In this document: in pieces, positions 43,154 to 51,379 of the stretch
Layout: each line of letters begins with the position of its first letter
Position numbering within the stretch: the stretch's first letter is position 1
Assembly: GCA_036557405.1 (NCBI GenBank)
Contig: DATBHO010000089.1
Location: 1 to 64,000 of the forward strand
Reading direction: 5' to 3'
Length of the DNA: 64,000 nt
From: TA-21 sp036557405
GTDB lineage: Archaea; Thermoproteota; Nitrososphaeria; Nitrososphaerales; Nitrososphaeraceae
The notes under the pieces: generated by a model
What the model was told of the DNA's origin: nothing
The model's input: the letters and a program-made list of their open reading frames with translations, nothing else
Databases searched by the model: none
Position numbers and translations under genes: made by a program

Positions 43154-43191
43154 GATAATATTGATATGGCTAGCTCGCTTCCAAGATATCA

Positions 43192-43338
43192 ATGCCAAAG
43201 CATGGTGATTATAATCAGAAAGGCCAGTGGTTTTGCCACAAGTGGATCGACAAGAAACATTGGTTAGAGATTCATGGCTATCCCCCAATTTCCGCAAATA
43301 TTGAATCAGATGAATATGATGTCATACAAAACAGCTAG
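43192..43338 (+). CDS. possible 48-residue protein
   Basis: ATG at 43192, TAG at 43336-43338. The sequence MPKHGDYNQKGQWFCHKW and then KKHWLEIHGYPPISANIESDEYD is polar with three Trp, four His, and only one Cys. It fills most of the gap between uppS and the Nudix gene, on their strand. Codon and residue use look coding, but no homology can be claimed and there is no clear ribosome binding site. Confidence 0.35.
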   Translation: MPKHGDYNQKGQWFCHKWIDKKHWLEIHGYPPISANIESDEYDVIQNS

Positions 43339-43370
43339 TTGATATGGATTTTTAGTACTGAAATTTTGAT

Positions 43371-43811
43371 ATGATGGAAGAAAAATCTGCAGGTTTTATT
43401 CTCGTCTCAGACAATTTCTTTAATTCTCATTATTCTGTATTACTACTACATTATAGATCAGGTCACTGGGACTTCCCTAAAGGTAATATTGAAATTAATG
43501 AAACTGAAATGCAGGCTGCTACTAGGGAATTGAGAGAAGAAACAAGTATAACAAAATTTAGACTGATACCCAATTTTAGATACATTTTAAGTTACAAATA
43601 TGCCAGAAAATCAATTTTGATTTCAAAACAAGTAATCTTATTTCTAGCATCAACTAAAGTAAATGAAGTCAAGATATCGAATGAGCATATTGGGTTTAAA
43701 TGGATTGATATTCACACTTCATCTAAACAATTAACTTATTCTAATGCCAAAAAGGCACTGCAATTTGCCATAAATTTTCTACATGAATTCCCTTCGAACA
43801 TTAATTATTAA
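43371..43811 (+). CDS. Nudix hydrolase (Ap4A hydrolase-like)
   Basis: 146 residues. Nudix box GNIEINETEMQAATRELREETSI at about 36-58 has the G, E, RE and EE of the consensus; the usual Gly before the last hydrophobic residue is Ser. The N-terminal AGFILVSDN and HYRSGHWDFPKGNIE fit the asymmetric diadenosine tetraphosphate hydrolase type. Hydrolyses nucleoside diphosphate-linked compounds in the cytoplasm; real substrate uncertain. Confidence 0.87.
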   Translation: MMEEKSAGFILVSDNFFNSHYSVLLLHYRSGHWDFPKGNIEINETEMQAATRELREETSITKFRLIPNFRYILSYKYARKSILISKQVILFLASTKVNEVKISNEHIGFKWIDIHTSSKQLTYSNAKKALQFAINFLHEFPSNINY

Positions 43812-43991
43812 ATAATCGGTATCTCTCTCGTTGTGATATATAGAATTTATTCATATTTTTCATGCCAAACAACTTGTTCAAGTCAACTTTATCGTAAATT
43901 TAAATAAAGAATAGTTTTCATCCAGTGATAAAGGCAATTCAAGCTTATCTGGTGGTGAACCTGTATCTTGGAACACAATATTTTTTAGTTT

Positions 43992-44747
43992 TTACAATTC
44001 ATTGAACTTAAGCAATTTTGATAATGTTTTGCGCTTGTCTCTTGAATTTAAAATGGAGCGTCCTATTATTAGATAGTTACTCCCATTGTCAATCGCTGAT
44101 TTAGGGTTCCCACCTTGAGTACCGACACCAGGGGAATAAATGGGAATTCTAGAAATGGATGTGATATATTTCAAAGTCTCCAAATGTGTAGCTCCTACTA
44201 TAATCCCATCAACCCTACTCTTTCTTGCATACTGTAAGAAGATTTCAAACAATGGTAAGATTTTACTTTCCTTTGAACCTTTCTGCACTATATTCAAGCC
44301 ATAACCCTCTTTAACATTTTTATGGCTCATGTAAGCAAGTGAAATTATTCCCATACCAAAATTGTGTGCAAGACGAACGAGGGATCTTAATTCATTTAGT
44401 CCAATTATTGGATTTACAATGACTGAATCAAAACCCATTGAGTGTAAATAACTTAATATTACATGATTCGTATTCGTGACATCATTTAATTTTATGTCAG
44501 CTATCGATAGCAAACCATATGAATGTATAATTCTATTAATATCTTGTATGACTTTCTTACTACATGGTAGTAAAAGATGAAAATTAATTTTAATAGCACA
44601 TAGATATGGATAGAGATTCCTTATTAAATTTTCAATGTATTTTAAATTATGGTAACGTGGTTCCAAGTCAAGGGCAAGTATTATGAAGCTTCTGTTATTA
44701 GCTGATATTTGAGCAATGCGTTCTTTGTACTGGTAAACTTTATTCAT
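43992..44747 (-). CDS. pyrF: orotidine 5'-phosphate decarboxylase
   Basis: 251 residues. The four charged catalytic residues are present: D27 in LALDLE, K53 in AIKIN, and D84, K86, D89 in ADIKLND; PGVGTQGG near 210 and IIGRSI near 232 bind the phosphate. Makes UMP from OMP. Its start overlaps the end of the unknown upstream gene by 8 nt, so translation is coupled. Confidence 0.92.
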   Translation of the reverse strand: MNKVYQYKERIAQISANNRSFIILALDLEPRYHNLKYIENLIRNLYPYLCAIKINFHLLLPCSKKVIQDINRIIHSYGLLSIADIKLNDVTNTNHVILSYLHSMGFDSVIVNPIIGLNELRSLVRLAHNFGMGIISLAYMSHKNVKEGYGLNIVQKGSKESKILPLFEIFLQYARKSRVDGIIVGATHLETLKYITSISRIPIYSPGVGTQGGNPKSAIDNGSNYLIIGRSILNSRDKRKTLSKLLKFNEL

Positions 44748-45420
44748 TTACTTTCACTAGAGGATGTGCCCCAGACAATTTTATTAATTTGATGTAAATA
44801 TATCCATGTTCTTCTATGTTATTTGTAAAAATCGGATCTATTGATTTTAGGCTAGAATATTTTATAAAACAATGATGCGGGTTGTCTGGAATCGTTGTGT
44901 AATAGAAGTAGGAGATTCCGTCAGATTCAGCCATATTCAGCGCTGTCCCAACAACGTATTTGGATTTCTTTGTACTCTTAAATACAAAGAGAGGAAGTGG
45001 TGATTCTTCGTATATCATTTTATATGATGCTATTTTTACAAGACTTTGGAAATTACTCAACTTGATTGGCTCATAATTGGAATTCTTTACACGTTTTGGT
45101 CTACGCCAAAATATTGGCGGAAATTTTTCAACTGATATAACCGGAGAATACATGACTGAGGGATTTTGTATGTTTTCCACTATCGCTACATCTTCGATCC
45201 CATTACTGTTTCTATATGCAAGATATTGACCATCGCTACTATGTTTGACATAATATATTACAGGTATATTATTTAGAAAATCAATCTGTGTTGCCAATAA
45301 ATCTTCTTTGCCAGATTTGAATGAGAACGAAAGAAGGGGCGTTCGTTCAAAGGCGCAGACGAGTCTGCCAAAATCGTGAATTGTGGAAACTTCTATAAAA
45401 AAAGGCGATTTAAGTTGCAA
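44740..45420 (-). CDS. unknown protein coupled to pyrF
   Basis: 226 residues, start TTG at 45420. Predicted alpha/beta throughout with no signal or membrane segment. Short stretches that look conserved are FGRLVCAFERTPLLSFSFKSGKEDLLATQ, YYVKHSSDGQYLAYR, PPIFWRRPKRV and SDGISYFYYTTIPDNPHHCF. No motif I know. The 8-nt overlap with pyrF implies a related role, for example in pyrimidine supply, but that is inference only. Confidence 0.65.
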   Translation of the reverse strand: MQLKSPFFIEVSTIHDFGRLVCAFERTPLLSFSFKSGKEDLLATQIDFLNNIPVIYYVKHSSDGQYLAYRNSNGIEDVAIVENIQNPSVMYSPVISVEKFPPIFWRRPKRVKNSNYEPIKLSNFQSLVKIASYKMIYEESPLPLFVFKSTKKSKYVVGTALNMAESDGISYFYYTTIPDNPHHCFIKYSSLKSIDPIFTNNIEEHGYIYIKLIKLSGAHPLVKVNE

Positions 45421-45500
45421 TGCTGTACGTTCTTAGATAACAGTATTAAAATCATCCGATAAAGGAGGTTTATTCATACAAATCCCACCTTATCCTTGCA

Positions 45501-46511
45501 TTACTTGCCTGTCCTGCGATCTATTATTTCGTTAATCTCTACTCCGGTTCCTATGAGAACTACTTTAACACCGAGACTGTCTTCTATCTTCTCAATGAAA
45601 CCCTTTGCTTGAGAAGATAATTTAGAGTATTCATTTACCCCAGCACAATCTGGGAAGACTACGTCTAATTTAGTAACAGCGATTTGGCTTGCGCCATTTA
45701 TCATTACCGATTTCTTTGCCAACTCCATATTAAAGGGGGAAGCTCTTCGCTGTCTACCAGTTACACTTCCGTATTCTAACCATCCCAATTTACTTGCTTC
45801 TTCGGCGGTAATTTCATTTTCTAAAGGCCCACCTCCTACGCGGGTAACATATGACTTAAAGACAATGATGACATCATCGACTTTCTTTGGTCCTATACCA
45901 ATATCAGAACAAATTCCAGAAGCAGTAACGTCTTTGGAGGTTACAAATGGATAATCACCATGATATAATGACAGAAAAGTTCCCTGTGTTCCTTCTATAA
46001 TTACATTTTGGTTATCGTCAATTGATTCATTTACAATGTTAGAAACATTTCCAAGGTAATGCTTTAATTCATTTATATCCTTGGCCAATTTCAGGATTCT
46101 TAATGCACGATCAGAATTTGCCGGACCGGTACCACTTCCAGTAGTGCCAACGATTTTCTTTAAGTGTACATCGTTCATATCGCGCTTCATGTGCGATTCG
46201 TGAATAATTCCGCAATGACTGTCTATTATTATTCTTTTTTCTGCATTATATTTCCGTGATTCTTCCATCAAAATTTCAGGTGTCACAAGTACTCCCGCGC
46301 CAATCAAAAGTTTTGTTTTAGGATTTAAAACGGCGCTTGGCAACATCCGAACCTTGAAACTTTGATTATTGTAAACAAATGTATGACCTGCGTTTGCTCC
46401 AACTCCTCCTCTTACAGCTATTTTTGGGTCATCTCTAATCGATAGATAAGCAATAATCTTTCCCTTTCCTTCATCACCATAAAATCCCCCTACTATCACT
46501 GAGCAGGTCAT
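45501..46511 (-). CDS. purA: adenylosuccinate synthetase
   Basis: 336 residues from the ATG at 46511 (MTCSVIVGG); a TTG four codons upstream is also open. GTP-binding GGFYGDEGKGKI at about 8-19, GANAGHT near 37, GTTGSGTGPANSDRA near 122 and VTGRQRRASPFN near 245. The short archaeal form, about 90 residues less than the bacterial enzyme. Converts IMP plus Asp to adenylosuccinate with GTP. Confidence 0.93.
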   Translation of the reverse strand: MTCSVIVGGFYGDEGKGKIIAYLSIRDDPKIAVRGGVGANAGHTFVYNNQSFKVRMLPSAVLNPKTKLLIGAGVLVTPEILMEESRKYNAEKRIIIDSHCGIIHESHMKRDMNDVHLKKIVGTTGSGTGPANSDRALRILKLAKDINELKHYLGNVSNIVNESIDDNQNVIIEGTQGTFLSLYHGDYPFVTSKDVTASGICSDIGIGPKKVDDVIIVFKSYVTRVGGGPLENEITAEEASKLGWLEYGSVTGRQRRASPFNMELAKKSVMINGASQIAVTKLDVVFPDCAGVNEYSKLSSQAKGFIEKIEDSLGVKVVLIGTGVEINEIIDRRTGK

Positions 46512-46690
46512 TTTCAGATTCAATTGGGTTAAGAGTAAATATAAGGATAATCAAGTTAAGTGCGCACGCTAGTTGACCGTAAAATTGTATTTAAATAATT
46601 CACTAAGTCTAACATTTTGGAATTTATCACATAATGTGATTTATGCAAGTTGAAAGCAAATGGCCATTACAGCATGATACTTTGACACAA

Positions 46691-46699
46691 TTTTATATA
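46691..46699 (+). promoter_or_regulatory. TATA box deciding the start of the next gene
   Basis: ttttatata lies only about 18 nt before the ATG at 46714 but about 33 nt before the ATG at 46729. Transcription would begin near 46720, so the second ATG is the more likely start. Confidence 0.5.
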
Positions 46700-46728
46700 G
46701 TCGATTTGAAATAATGATCCTATTTAAG

Positions 46729-47082
46729 ATGGATTACGCAAAGTTGTGTAAACAGATATTGGAACTCGATCCAAAAATTCGTTTTGCAGGCGTATGTGAT
46801 GAATCGGGTGAAATAAAATTTGGAGGTCAACGTGAAGGACTCGTCAATTTATTAACAGCAGAGGAAACGAAGAGATCAAATTTGCAAGCTCTTGCAAGAT
46901 GGGGTTTACGCAATTCCTTAGCATCTAAAGTGGGCAAAGGAAAATATGCAATGGCAGAGTATGAAAAGATAAAACGAATAACAGCTCCTCTAGACAATGA
47001 CCATCTGCTGTTAGTTACTACAGAAGTACAAGCAGATCATCAAAAAATAATAGAAAATGTCCTAAACTTAATTCAAACATAA
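46729..47082 (+). CDS. thaumarchaeal conserved-type protein, roadblock-like or DUF6659-like
   Basis: 117 residues from MDYAKLCKQILEL; the ATG five codons earlier lies too close to the TATA box. Alternating helix and strand (IRFAGVCDESGEIKFGG, KIKRITAPLDNDHLLLVTTE) resembles a roadblock/LC7 or PAS-like sensor fold of about 110 residues. Such short proteins occur in many copies in Thaumarchaeota. Function unknown; possibly a signalling or GTPase-linked scaffold. Confidence 0.65.
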   Translation: MDYAKLCKQILELDPKIRFAGVCDESGEIKFGGQREGLVNLLTAEETKRSNLQALARWGLRNSLASKVGKGKYAMAEYEKIKRITAPLDNDHLLLVTTEVQADHQKIIENVLNLIQT

Positions 47083-47139
47083 ACAACAGTAAATTAAGCT
47101 CGTCTTGTGGTTAATGTTGATTAAAAACTTAATTCGGAT

Positions 47140-47556
47140 TTAGTCTTCCTTTATCCATTGATGTTCATGTTCCGTGTGCTCATGTGATGCCCCCACACCA
47201 GTTACAGCACCCATGAAATCACCATACACAGCTATAACATCCTTTAAATCTGAAAGTTCCTTAAGAAATTCTAATGTTAATTTGTTGTTGAAGGCGTAAT
47301 GCGTTCCGCTATCATGTATTGTCGGATTCATCCCAGTTTTGCTAATGATATAAGTTCTCATTTCTTCTGAATTTACTTCAGGTTTTGTAAAAACCTCTAT
47401 CAAATAGAAAGGATCCTTTCTTGGATTATTGCGTATTCGCATTAACAGATCATGAATGAGTTTGGGATGAACCTTAGGAAGATGGATTTCATATAGAGTA
47501 TGTAGCCCTTCAAACACTCTTCTTATTTCATTGAGTTCTGACATTATTAATTTCAA
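47140..47556 (-). CDS. unknown protein with His-rich C-terminus
   Basis: 138 residues; an ATG at 47544 (MSELNEIRR) is a likely alternative start. Mostly helical N-terminal half, then ISKTGMNPTIHDSGTHYAFNNKLTLEFLKELSDLKDVIAVYGDFMG, and the last twelve residues SHEHTEHEHQWIKED carry five His-type ligands that could bind metal. No family recognised. Confidence 0.6.
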   Translation of the reverse strand: MKLIMSELNEIRRVFEGLHTLYEIHLPKVHPKLIHDLLMRIRNNPRKDPFYLIEVFTKPEVNSEEMRTYIISKTGMNPTIHDSGTHYAFNNKLTLEFLKELSDLKDVIAVYGDFMGAVTGVGASHEHTEHEHQWIKED

Positions 47557-47828
47557 TAAATAATATACCTATCAAACTATATGAGCATTTTTGAACATCT
47601 CGATTTCTAAGAGTTATTTTTTAATTCATATGGGTCTTCAGAAATATGAATGGTTTATTTGTTTCTTGACCATTCTTGCACTTATCATAAATGGAGAAAT
47701 GCTTTCAGTTTAGGCAAATCAATCTCGAATTAATAAGCAAAACTAACAACATAAGTATATCTTATCACACCCTACAGTCTGTGATTAGGACACAGTGCAT
47801 AGAAATAGTCTATTAAATATGTTAACGA
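47557..47828. other. 272-bp divergent spacer
   Basis: Between two divergent unknown genes. Only very short ORFs (27 codons or fewer), no tRNA, no evident repeat; presumably holds both promoters. Confidence 0.5.
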
Positions 47829-48311
47829 TTGCTTAGAGTTGATATGGTAATGCACTCAGACTCCAATAACAATAACATAGAAAATCTACTTTTTATCATT
47901 GCGAATCTTCCAGATTTTCTAAAATTGTCAATCTGTCGAACTAAAATCAAGGAATTAGTGGGAATGAGAGAAGCAGAAAAAAAGGAGGCTATCATTAGAA
48001 GTTTAAATTCTATGACCATGATACAACCAGATAAGCTAACTGGATTAACGAAAATATGGATGAGGGCCATATCCGAGATAGAACCAGATGAACTTACCCA
48101 GATATTGTATTGTTATCTTGGGATATTAGAGAGTGTTAATCTTTTTAATAAAATTGATCCGAAAATAATTTTGAATGAATTTTTTTCGCTTGAGGAAGAT
48201 GAAAGGAATAAACTACTGGTATGTCTTAAGGAGGCTTTATTTCTGAACCCTGATAGAGAAACTATTTTGAAAAGTATTCCTACGAATATTGCTGAAGTAA
48301 TATTCAATTAG
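47829..48311 (+). CDS. unknown helical protein
   Basis: 160 residues from the TTG at 47829; ATGs at 47844 and 47850 would shorten it by five or seven residues. Nearly all alpha helix, acidic, with repeating hydrophobic spacing (NIENLLFIIANLPDFLKL, LTQILYCYLGILESVNLFNKI, IILNEFFSLEEDERNKLLVCLKEALFL). No motif or membrane segment. Its last bases overlap the convergent Fe-trafficking-like gene by 4 nt. Confidence 0.6.
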   Translation: MLRVDMVMHSDSNNNNIENLLFIIANLPDFLKLSICRTKIKELVGMREAEKKEAIIRSLNSMTMIQPDKLTGLTKIWMRAISEIEPDELTQILYCYLGILESVNLFNKIDPKIILNEFFSLEEDERNKLLVCLKEALFLNPDRETILKSIPTNIAEVIFN

Positions 48312-48559
48312 AGTGATTCAGGGTTATCGGGATTTTTTTTCAATTCTTCAACTTTGTCTAGACCAAAGAAAGCTCTTTCATATTTTTTTAATGCCTTCCT
48401 GTGTTCTGGTAATGACATGTCTAAATGCATTTCATTAATGACCATAACTCCATAAGTAGTCCATTCCTTCCAGCACTCCTTGCACGATGGATACTTTAAT
48501 GAGGAAGCGTCCTCAACATCACTTTCATCAAAATTTTTACCGCATTTTAAGCAATTCAT
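48308..48559 (-). CDS. zinc ribbon plus Fe(2+)-trafficking-like (YggX-type) protein
   Basis: 83 residues. N-terminal CLKCGKNFDES and SCKECWKEW form a two-pair zinc/iron knuckle; then VMVINEMHLDMSLPEHRKALKKYERAFFG resembles the core of YggX-type proteins (VINExxLxxxxxxxxxxLxxxxxxFF), which in bacteria protect iron-sulfur enzymes. The combination of a metal knuckle and a YggX-like helix in one small protein is typical of what is annotated in archaea as oxidative damage protection. Moderate confidence. Confidence 0.7.
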   Translation of the reverse strand: MNCLKCGKNFDESDVEDASSLKYPSCKECWKEWTTYGVMVINEMHLDMSLPEHRKALKKYERAFFGLDKVEELKKNPDNPESL

Positions 48560-48603
48560 TTACTAAGGATGATGAATAACGATATTTTATTTAAATGAAT
48601 CAT

Positions 48604-48825
48604 TCAAATTAGATAGCATGGTGTTTTATAACTATGATACTTCCTAATATGATCCCTCATCAATTCCATACCTTCAAATTTCATATTGCACTTTTTACAT
48701 TCATATATGTTATTATCATGCATAATTTGAAAATGGTTCATCAGATTTTCCAATGTACTAAATTTTTCTCCACAAAAAGTGCAGGTACTTTTTTTTAATA
48801 AACTAAATTTGCGAAAATTGAACAC
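48604..48825 (-). CDS. two-finger C2H2 zinc-finger protein
   Basis: 73 residues with two consecutive classical fingers: CTFCGEKFSTLENLMNHFQIMH at about 15-36 and CKKCNMKFEGMELMRDHIRKYH near 43-64, both Cx2C-x12-Hx4H. A five-residue linker joins them. Two tandem fingers can bind a short DNA site, but the linker is not the TGEKP type. Likely DNA-, RNA- or protein-binding; partner unknown. Confidence 0.82.
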   Translation of the reverse strand: MFNFRKFSLLKKSTCTFCGEKFSTLENLMNHFQIMHDNNIYECKKCNMKFEGMELMRDHIRKYHSYKTPCYLI

Positions 48826-48961
48826 AATTAAGAGGAGGTTTCTTTAGTATTTATATTATAATCATCTTCGAACAAAGGTCTGAGTAAAACTATTGCATGA
48901 CGCACATGCTCAAAATAATCAAATTATTATTATCCCTTTTATAATATCTTTTAACTCTCTA

Positions 48962-49540
48962 ATGACAAACCCGGATCTCAAATTCTATTCAAGAAATACA
49001 GAACATGTTGCAAGGGATTTGGTAGGTAAGATACTAGTAAGAATGTATGATGATGGAACCGGAGGGGTTCAGCGACTATCAGGATTAATATATGAAACTG
49101 AAGCATACGGTTCAAAGAATGATCCTGCAAGTCATGCGTATAAAGGTGTAACGAATAGGAACTCAGTAATGTTTGATGGAGTTGGTAAAGCCTATGTTTA
49201 TTTTATTTATGGAATGCATCATTGTATGAATGTTACTGCCCATTCTCCAAGTAGTGATGCGGGCGCAGTACTGATTCGATCGTTGATACCAATCGAGGGA
49301 ATATACACTATGATGCGGCTCTCTAATATAGAAAGTAAATTAAAATTAACAAATGGACCTGGTAGATTGACAAAGGCACTGGACATAAACAGGTCCCACA
49401 ATGGCCTCAATCTAACTGATATGCGATCTATATTACAAATAGAAAATGGTATAAAGCCCAAAAAATTATCTACGACTACAAGGGTAGGAATAAGCAAAGC
49501 CAAGCAAAAATATTGGAGATTTCTACTTGCCAAATATTAA
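48962..49540 (+). CDS. alkyladenine (3-methyladenine) DNA glycosylase, MPG type
   Basis: 192 residues from the ATG at 48962 (MTNPDLKFYSRNTEHVARDLVGKIL); the frame is open 23 codons upstream but that part is not family-like. Motifs of AAG/MPG: IYETEAYGSKNDPASHAYKGVTNRNSVMF with the catalytic Glu, GKAYVYFIYGMHHCMNVTA, and NGPGRLTKALDINRSHNG. Excises alkylated and deaminated purines. Convergent with the radical SAM gene. Confidence 0.91.
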   Translation: MTNPDLKFYSRNTEHVARDLVGKILVRMYDDGTGGVQRLSGLIYETEAYGSKNDPASHAYKGVTNRNSVMFDGVGKAYVYFIYGMHHCMNVTAHSPSSDAGAVLIRSLIPIEGIYTMMRLSNIESKLKLTNGPGRLTKALDINRSHNGLNLTDMRSILQIENGIKPKKLSTTTRVGISKAKQKYWRFLLAKY

Positions 49541-49583
49541 TCAGGAAAAAATCTATACTATTTCAGTTACTATTACGCTTTAA

Positions 49584-51323
49584 TTACCAATATTTGGCCT
49601 TTATTTTCTCGATTACCATTTCGTGTTCGGGACCTTTTCTTCGGGCGTATCTCTCCATTGCGCCTAGAGGAACACCTCCCAGAGTTCTTGCCAAACCTGC
49701 AAAAAAGAAATTCTTTATTGGATTATCACGGCCCACTTTATGCATAAATTTCTGAATTCCGTATTTGAAATTATGTTGCCATGTTTTGTACATGACTCCC
49801 AACTTGGGAGGATCCATGGTATTTCCAATATCAAAAAATTCCGATTTTTCAAGTAGCCCAATAGGAACAAATGTTAAGGGAGTTGTTGTAAACCTAGAAT
49901 CAGGTTGTTCCATTTCCAAAGAATGAATTAGTTCAATAGTTTCCCAGCTGTCTTCAACAGTTTCATCATTGTCTAGTCCCATTATTAGCGTAAACGCTGG
50001 AACCCAATAGTTTTCATTTAATGTCTTTATTCCAGTTTTTACAACCCAATGCCATTCCGATGGCTTAAATGGAGATAATTTCCTATCTGCATATTTTCCA
50101 ATTAGTCTAATACTTCCAGTTTCAAAACCACACTGAATTCCTATCATATTGTCGGGTGAAGCTTTAATTATTTTTGAAATATTGGGTATTAGCCGCTCGT
50201 CAGCGATTGCACCAGCAAGTGTGCCGTGGGTTGGATTGGTGTGTTCTATTCCAGTAGACATTATTCCGGAGAATAATTCTTCTAGGGCTTCTCTGTTTGG
50301 CTGCATGTTCTTGGTTGTTCTTGGATTCAAACCATATACAAAAATATCATCACTGTGTACCCATGCATTCTTTAATCCGCCATATTTCATATTGACTTCT
50401 ATTTCTTTTACGACTTTCTCGACTGGATAATACCTTAAAGGTCTGAGAGTTACATCACAAAACTTGCAGCCACGTCCACAGCCTCTCATTACTTCAATCA
50501 TTCCATGCATGCTAGGGTTAATTATGGTTGGAATTTCATCAACTGATGGTTCATTCCAATAATGTATAAATCTACCATGATGCGTCTTATTGCCTCTTTC
50601 AAATTCTTTTATCTCAACTTTGAAAGGATTTTTCTTGAATGGATTTGCAGTTTCAAGCTCATTATTGACTAGTGCATCAAAAAACTTGGCACCAGCACCA
50701 TCAATTTCCGGAGCTATTCCACCCAAATCACCTTCCACGATTCCATATAAACCATATTCTTCAATTTTTGCAGGATCGTAATTGTATTGCCAAGTTCCGG
50801 AAGCACCTGCTATCACTTTTGCTTTGCTTCCATTTTTTTCCTTTGCTCTGTTAATTTTCATATGGAGATCTTTATTATAGAATTCGTCATATGAAATCTG
50901 TTTTCTCCCATAAGTAAAAGTCATAGTTACAGGACCCATACCAAGAGGATCCATTTCATACGTCCCTACAACTTCAGTTTCGGGACCAATGAATTTTTCT
51001 ATATAATCTGGATGTGCAACTACTACATCATGCGTGTTATAGCCATCCCTGACTAAGGAAGCTTCTACTTTCCTGAGTCCATAAGGTGCATAATTTGCGA
51101 CTCCATTATGATGTGATATTGGATTACAAATAAAATCAAACAATAATCTTGGGGTAACTTGGTTGCGAAGGATTTTGTATAATAAAGTGTCATGTGATCT
51201 ATTTGGATCAATCGCAGGTGCGCAACCAAAAAAAGATGCTAACGATATGCCTCGATATGGAGACATTAAAGTTCGATCTGCAGTAAGAACAATCTTTGGA
51301 TATTTCAAGTGGTCCTTATACAT
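49584..51323 (-). CDS. radical SAM protein with N-terminal B12-binding-like region
   Basis: 579 residues. Radical SAM cluster ligands C282, C286 and C289 in MRGCGRGCKFCDV (Cx3Cx2C); the TIM-barrel follows with NAWVHSDDIFVYGL and GIQCGFETGSIRLIG. The first ~200 residues look like the cobalamin-binding-type domain of this superfamily (YAPYGLRKVEASLVRDGYNTHDVVVAHPDY). Conserved in archaea; methyl- or thiomethyl-transfer is likely but the substrate is unknown. Single gene. Confidence 0.82.
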   Translation of the reverse strand: MYKDHLKYPKIVLTADRTLMSPYRGISLASFFGCAPAIDPNRSHDTLLYKILRNQVTPRLLFDFICNPISHHNGVANYAPYGLRKVEASLVRDGYNTHDVVVAHPDYIEKFIGPETEVVGTYEMDPLGMGPVTMTFTYGRKQISYDEFYNKDLHMKINRAKEKNGSKAKVIAGASGTWQYNYDPAKIEEYGLYGIVEGDLGGIAPEIDGAGAKFFDALVNNELETANPFKKNPFKVEIKEFERGNKTHHGRFIHYWNEPSVDEIPTIINPSMHGMIEVMRGCGRGCKFCDVTLRPLRYYPVEKVVKEIEVNMKYGGLKNAWVHSDDIFVYGLNPRTTKNMQPNREALEELFSGIMSTGIEHTNPTHGTLAGAIADERLIPNISKIIKASPDNMIGIQCGFETGSIRLIGKYADRKLSPFKPSEWHWVVKTGIKTLNENYWVPAFTLIMGLDNDETVEDSWETIELIHSLEMEQPDSRFTTTPLTFVPIGLLEKSEFFDIGNTMDPPKLGVMYKTWQHNFKYGIQKFMHKVGRDNPIKNFFFAGLARTLGGVPLGAMERYARRKGPEHEMVIEKIKAKYW

Positions 51324-51379
51324 ACGTTAAAAACGTAGATTTTAAGTTTTCCAAATTACAGAAAATATATTAGAAATTC

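Noticed and set aside
49219..49533. Antisense ORF within the DNA glycosylase
   Set aside because: Shadow of a gene with complete AAG motifs.
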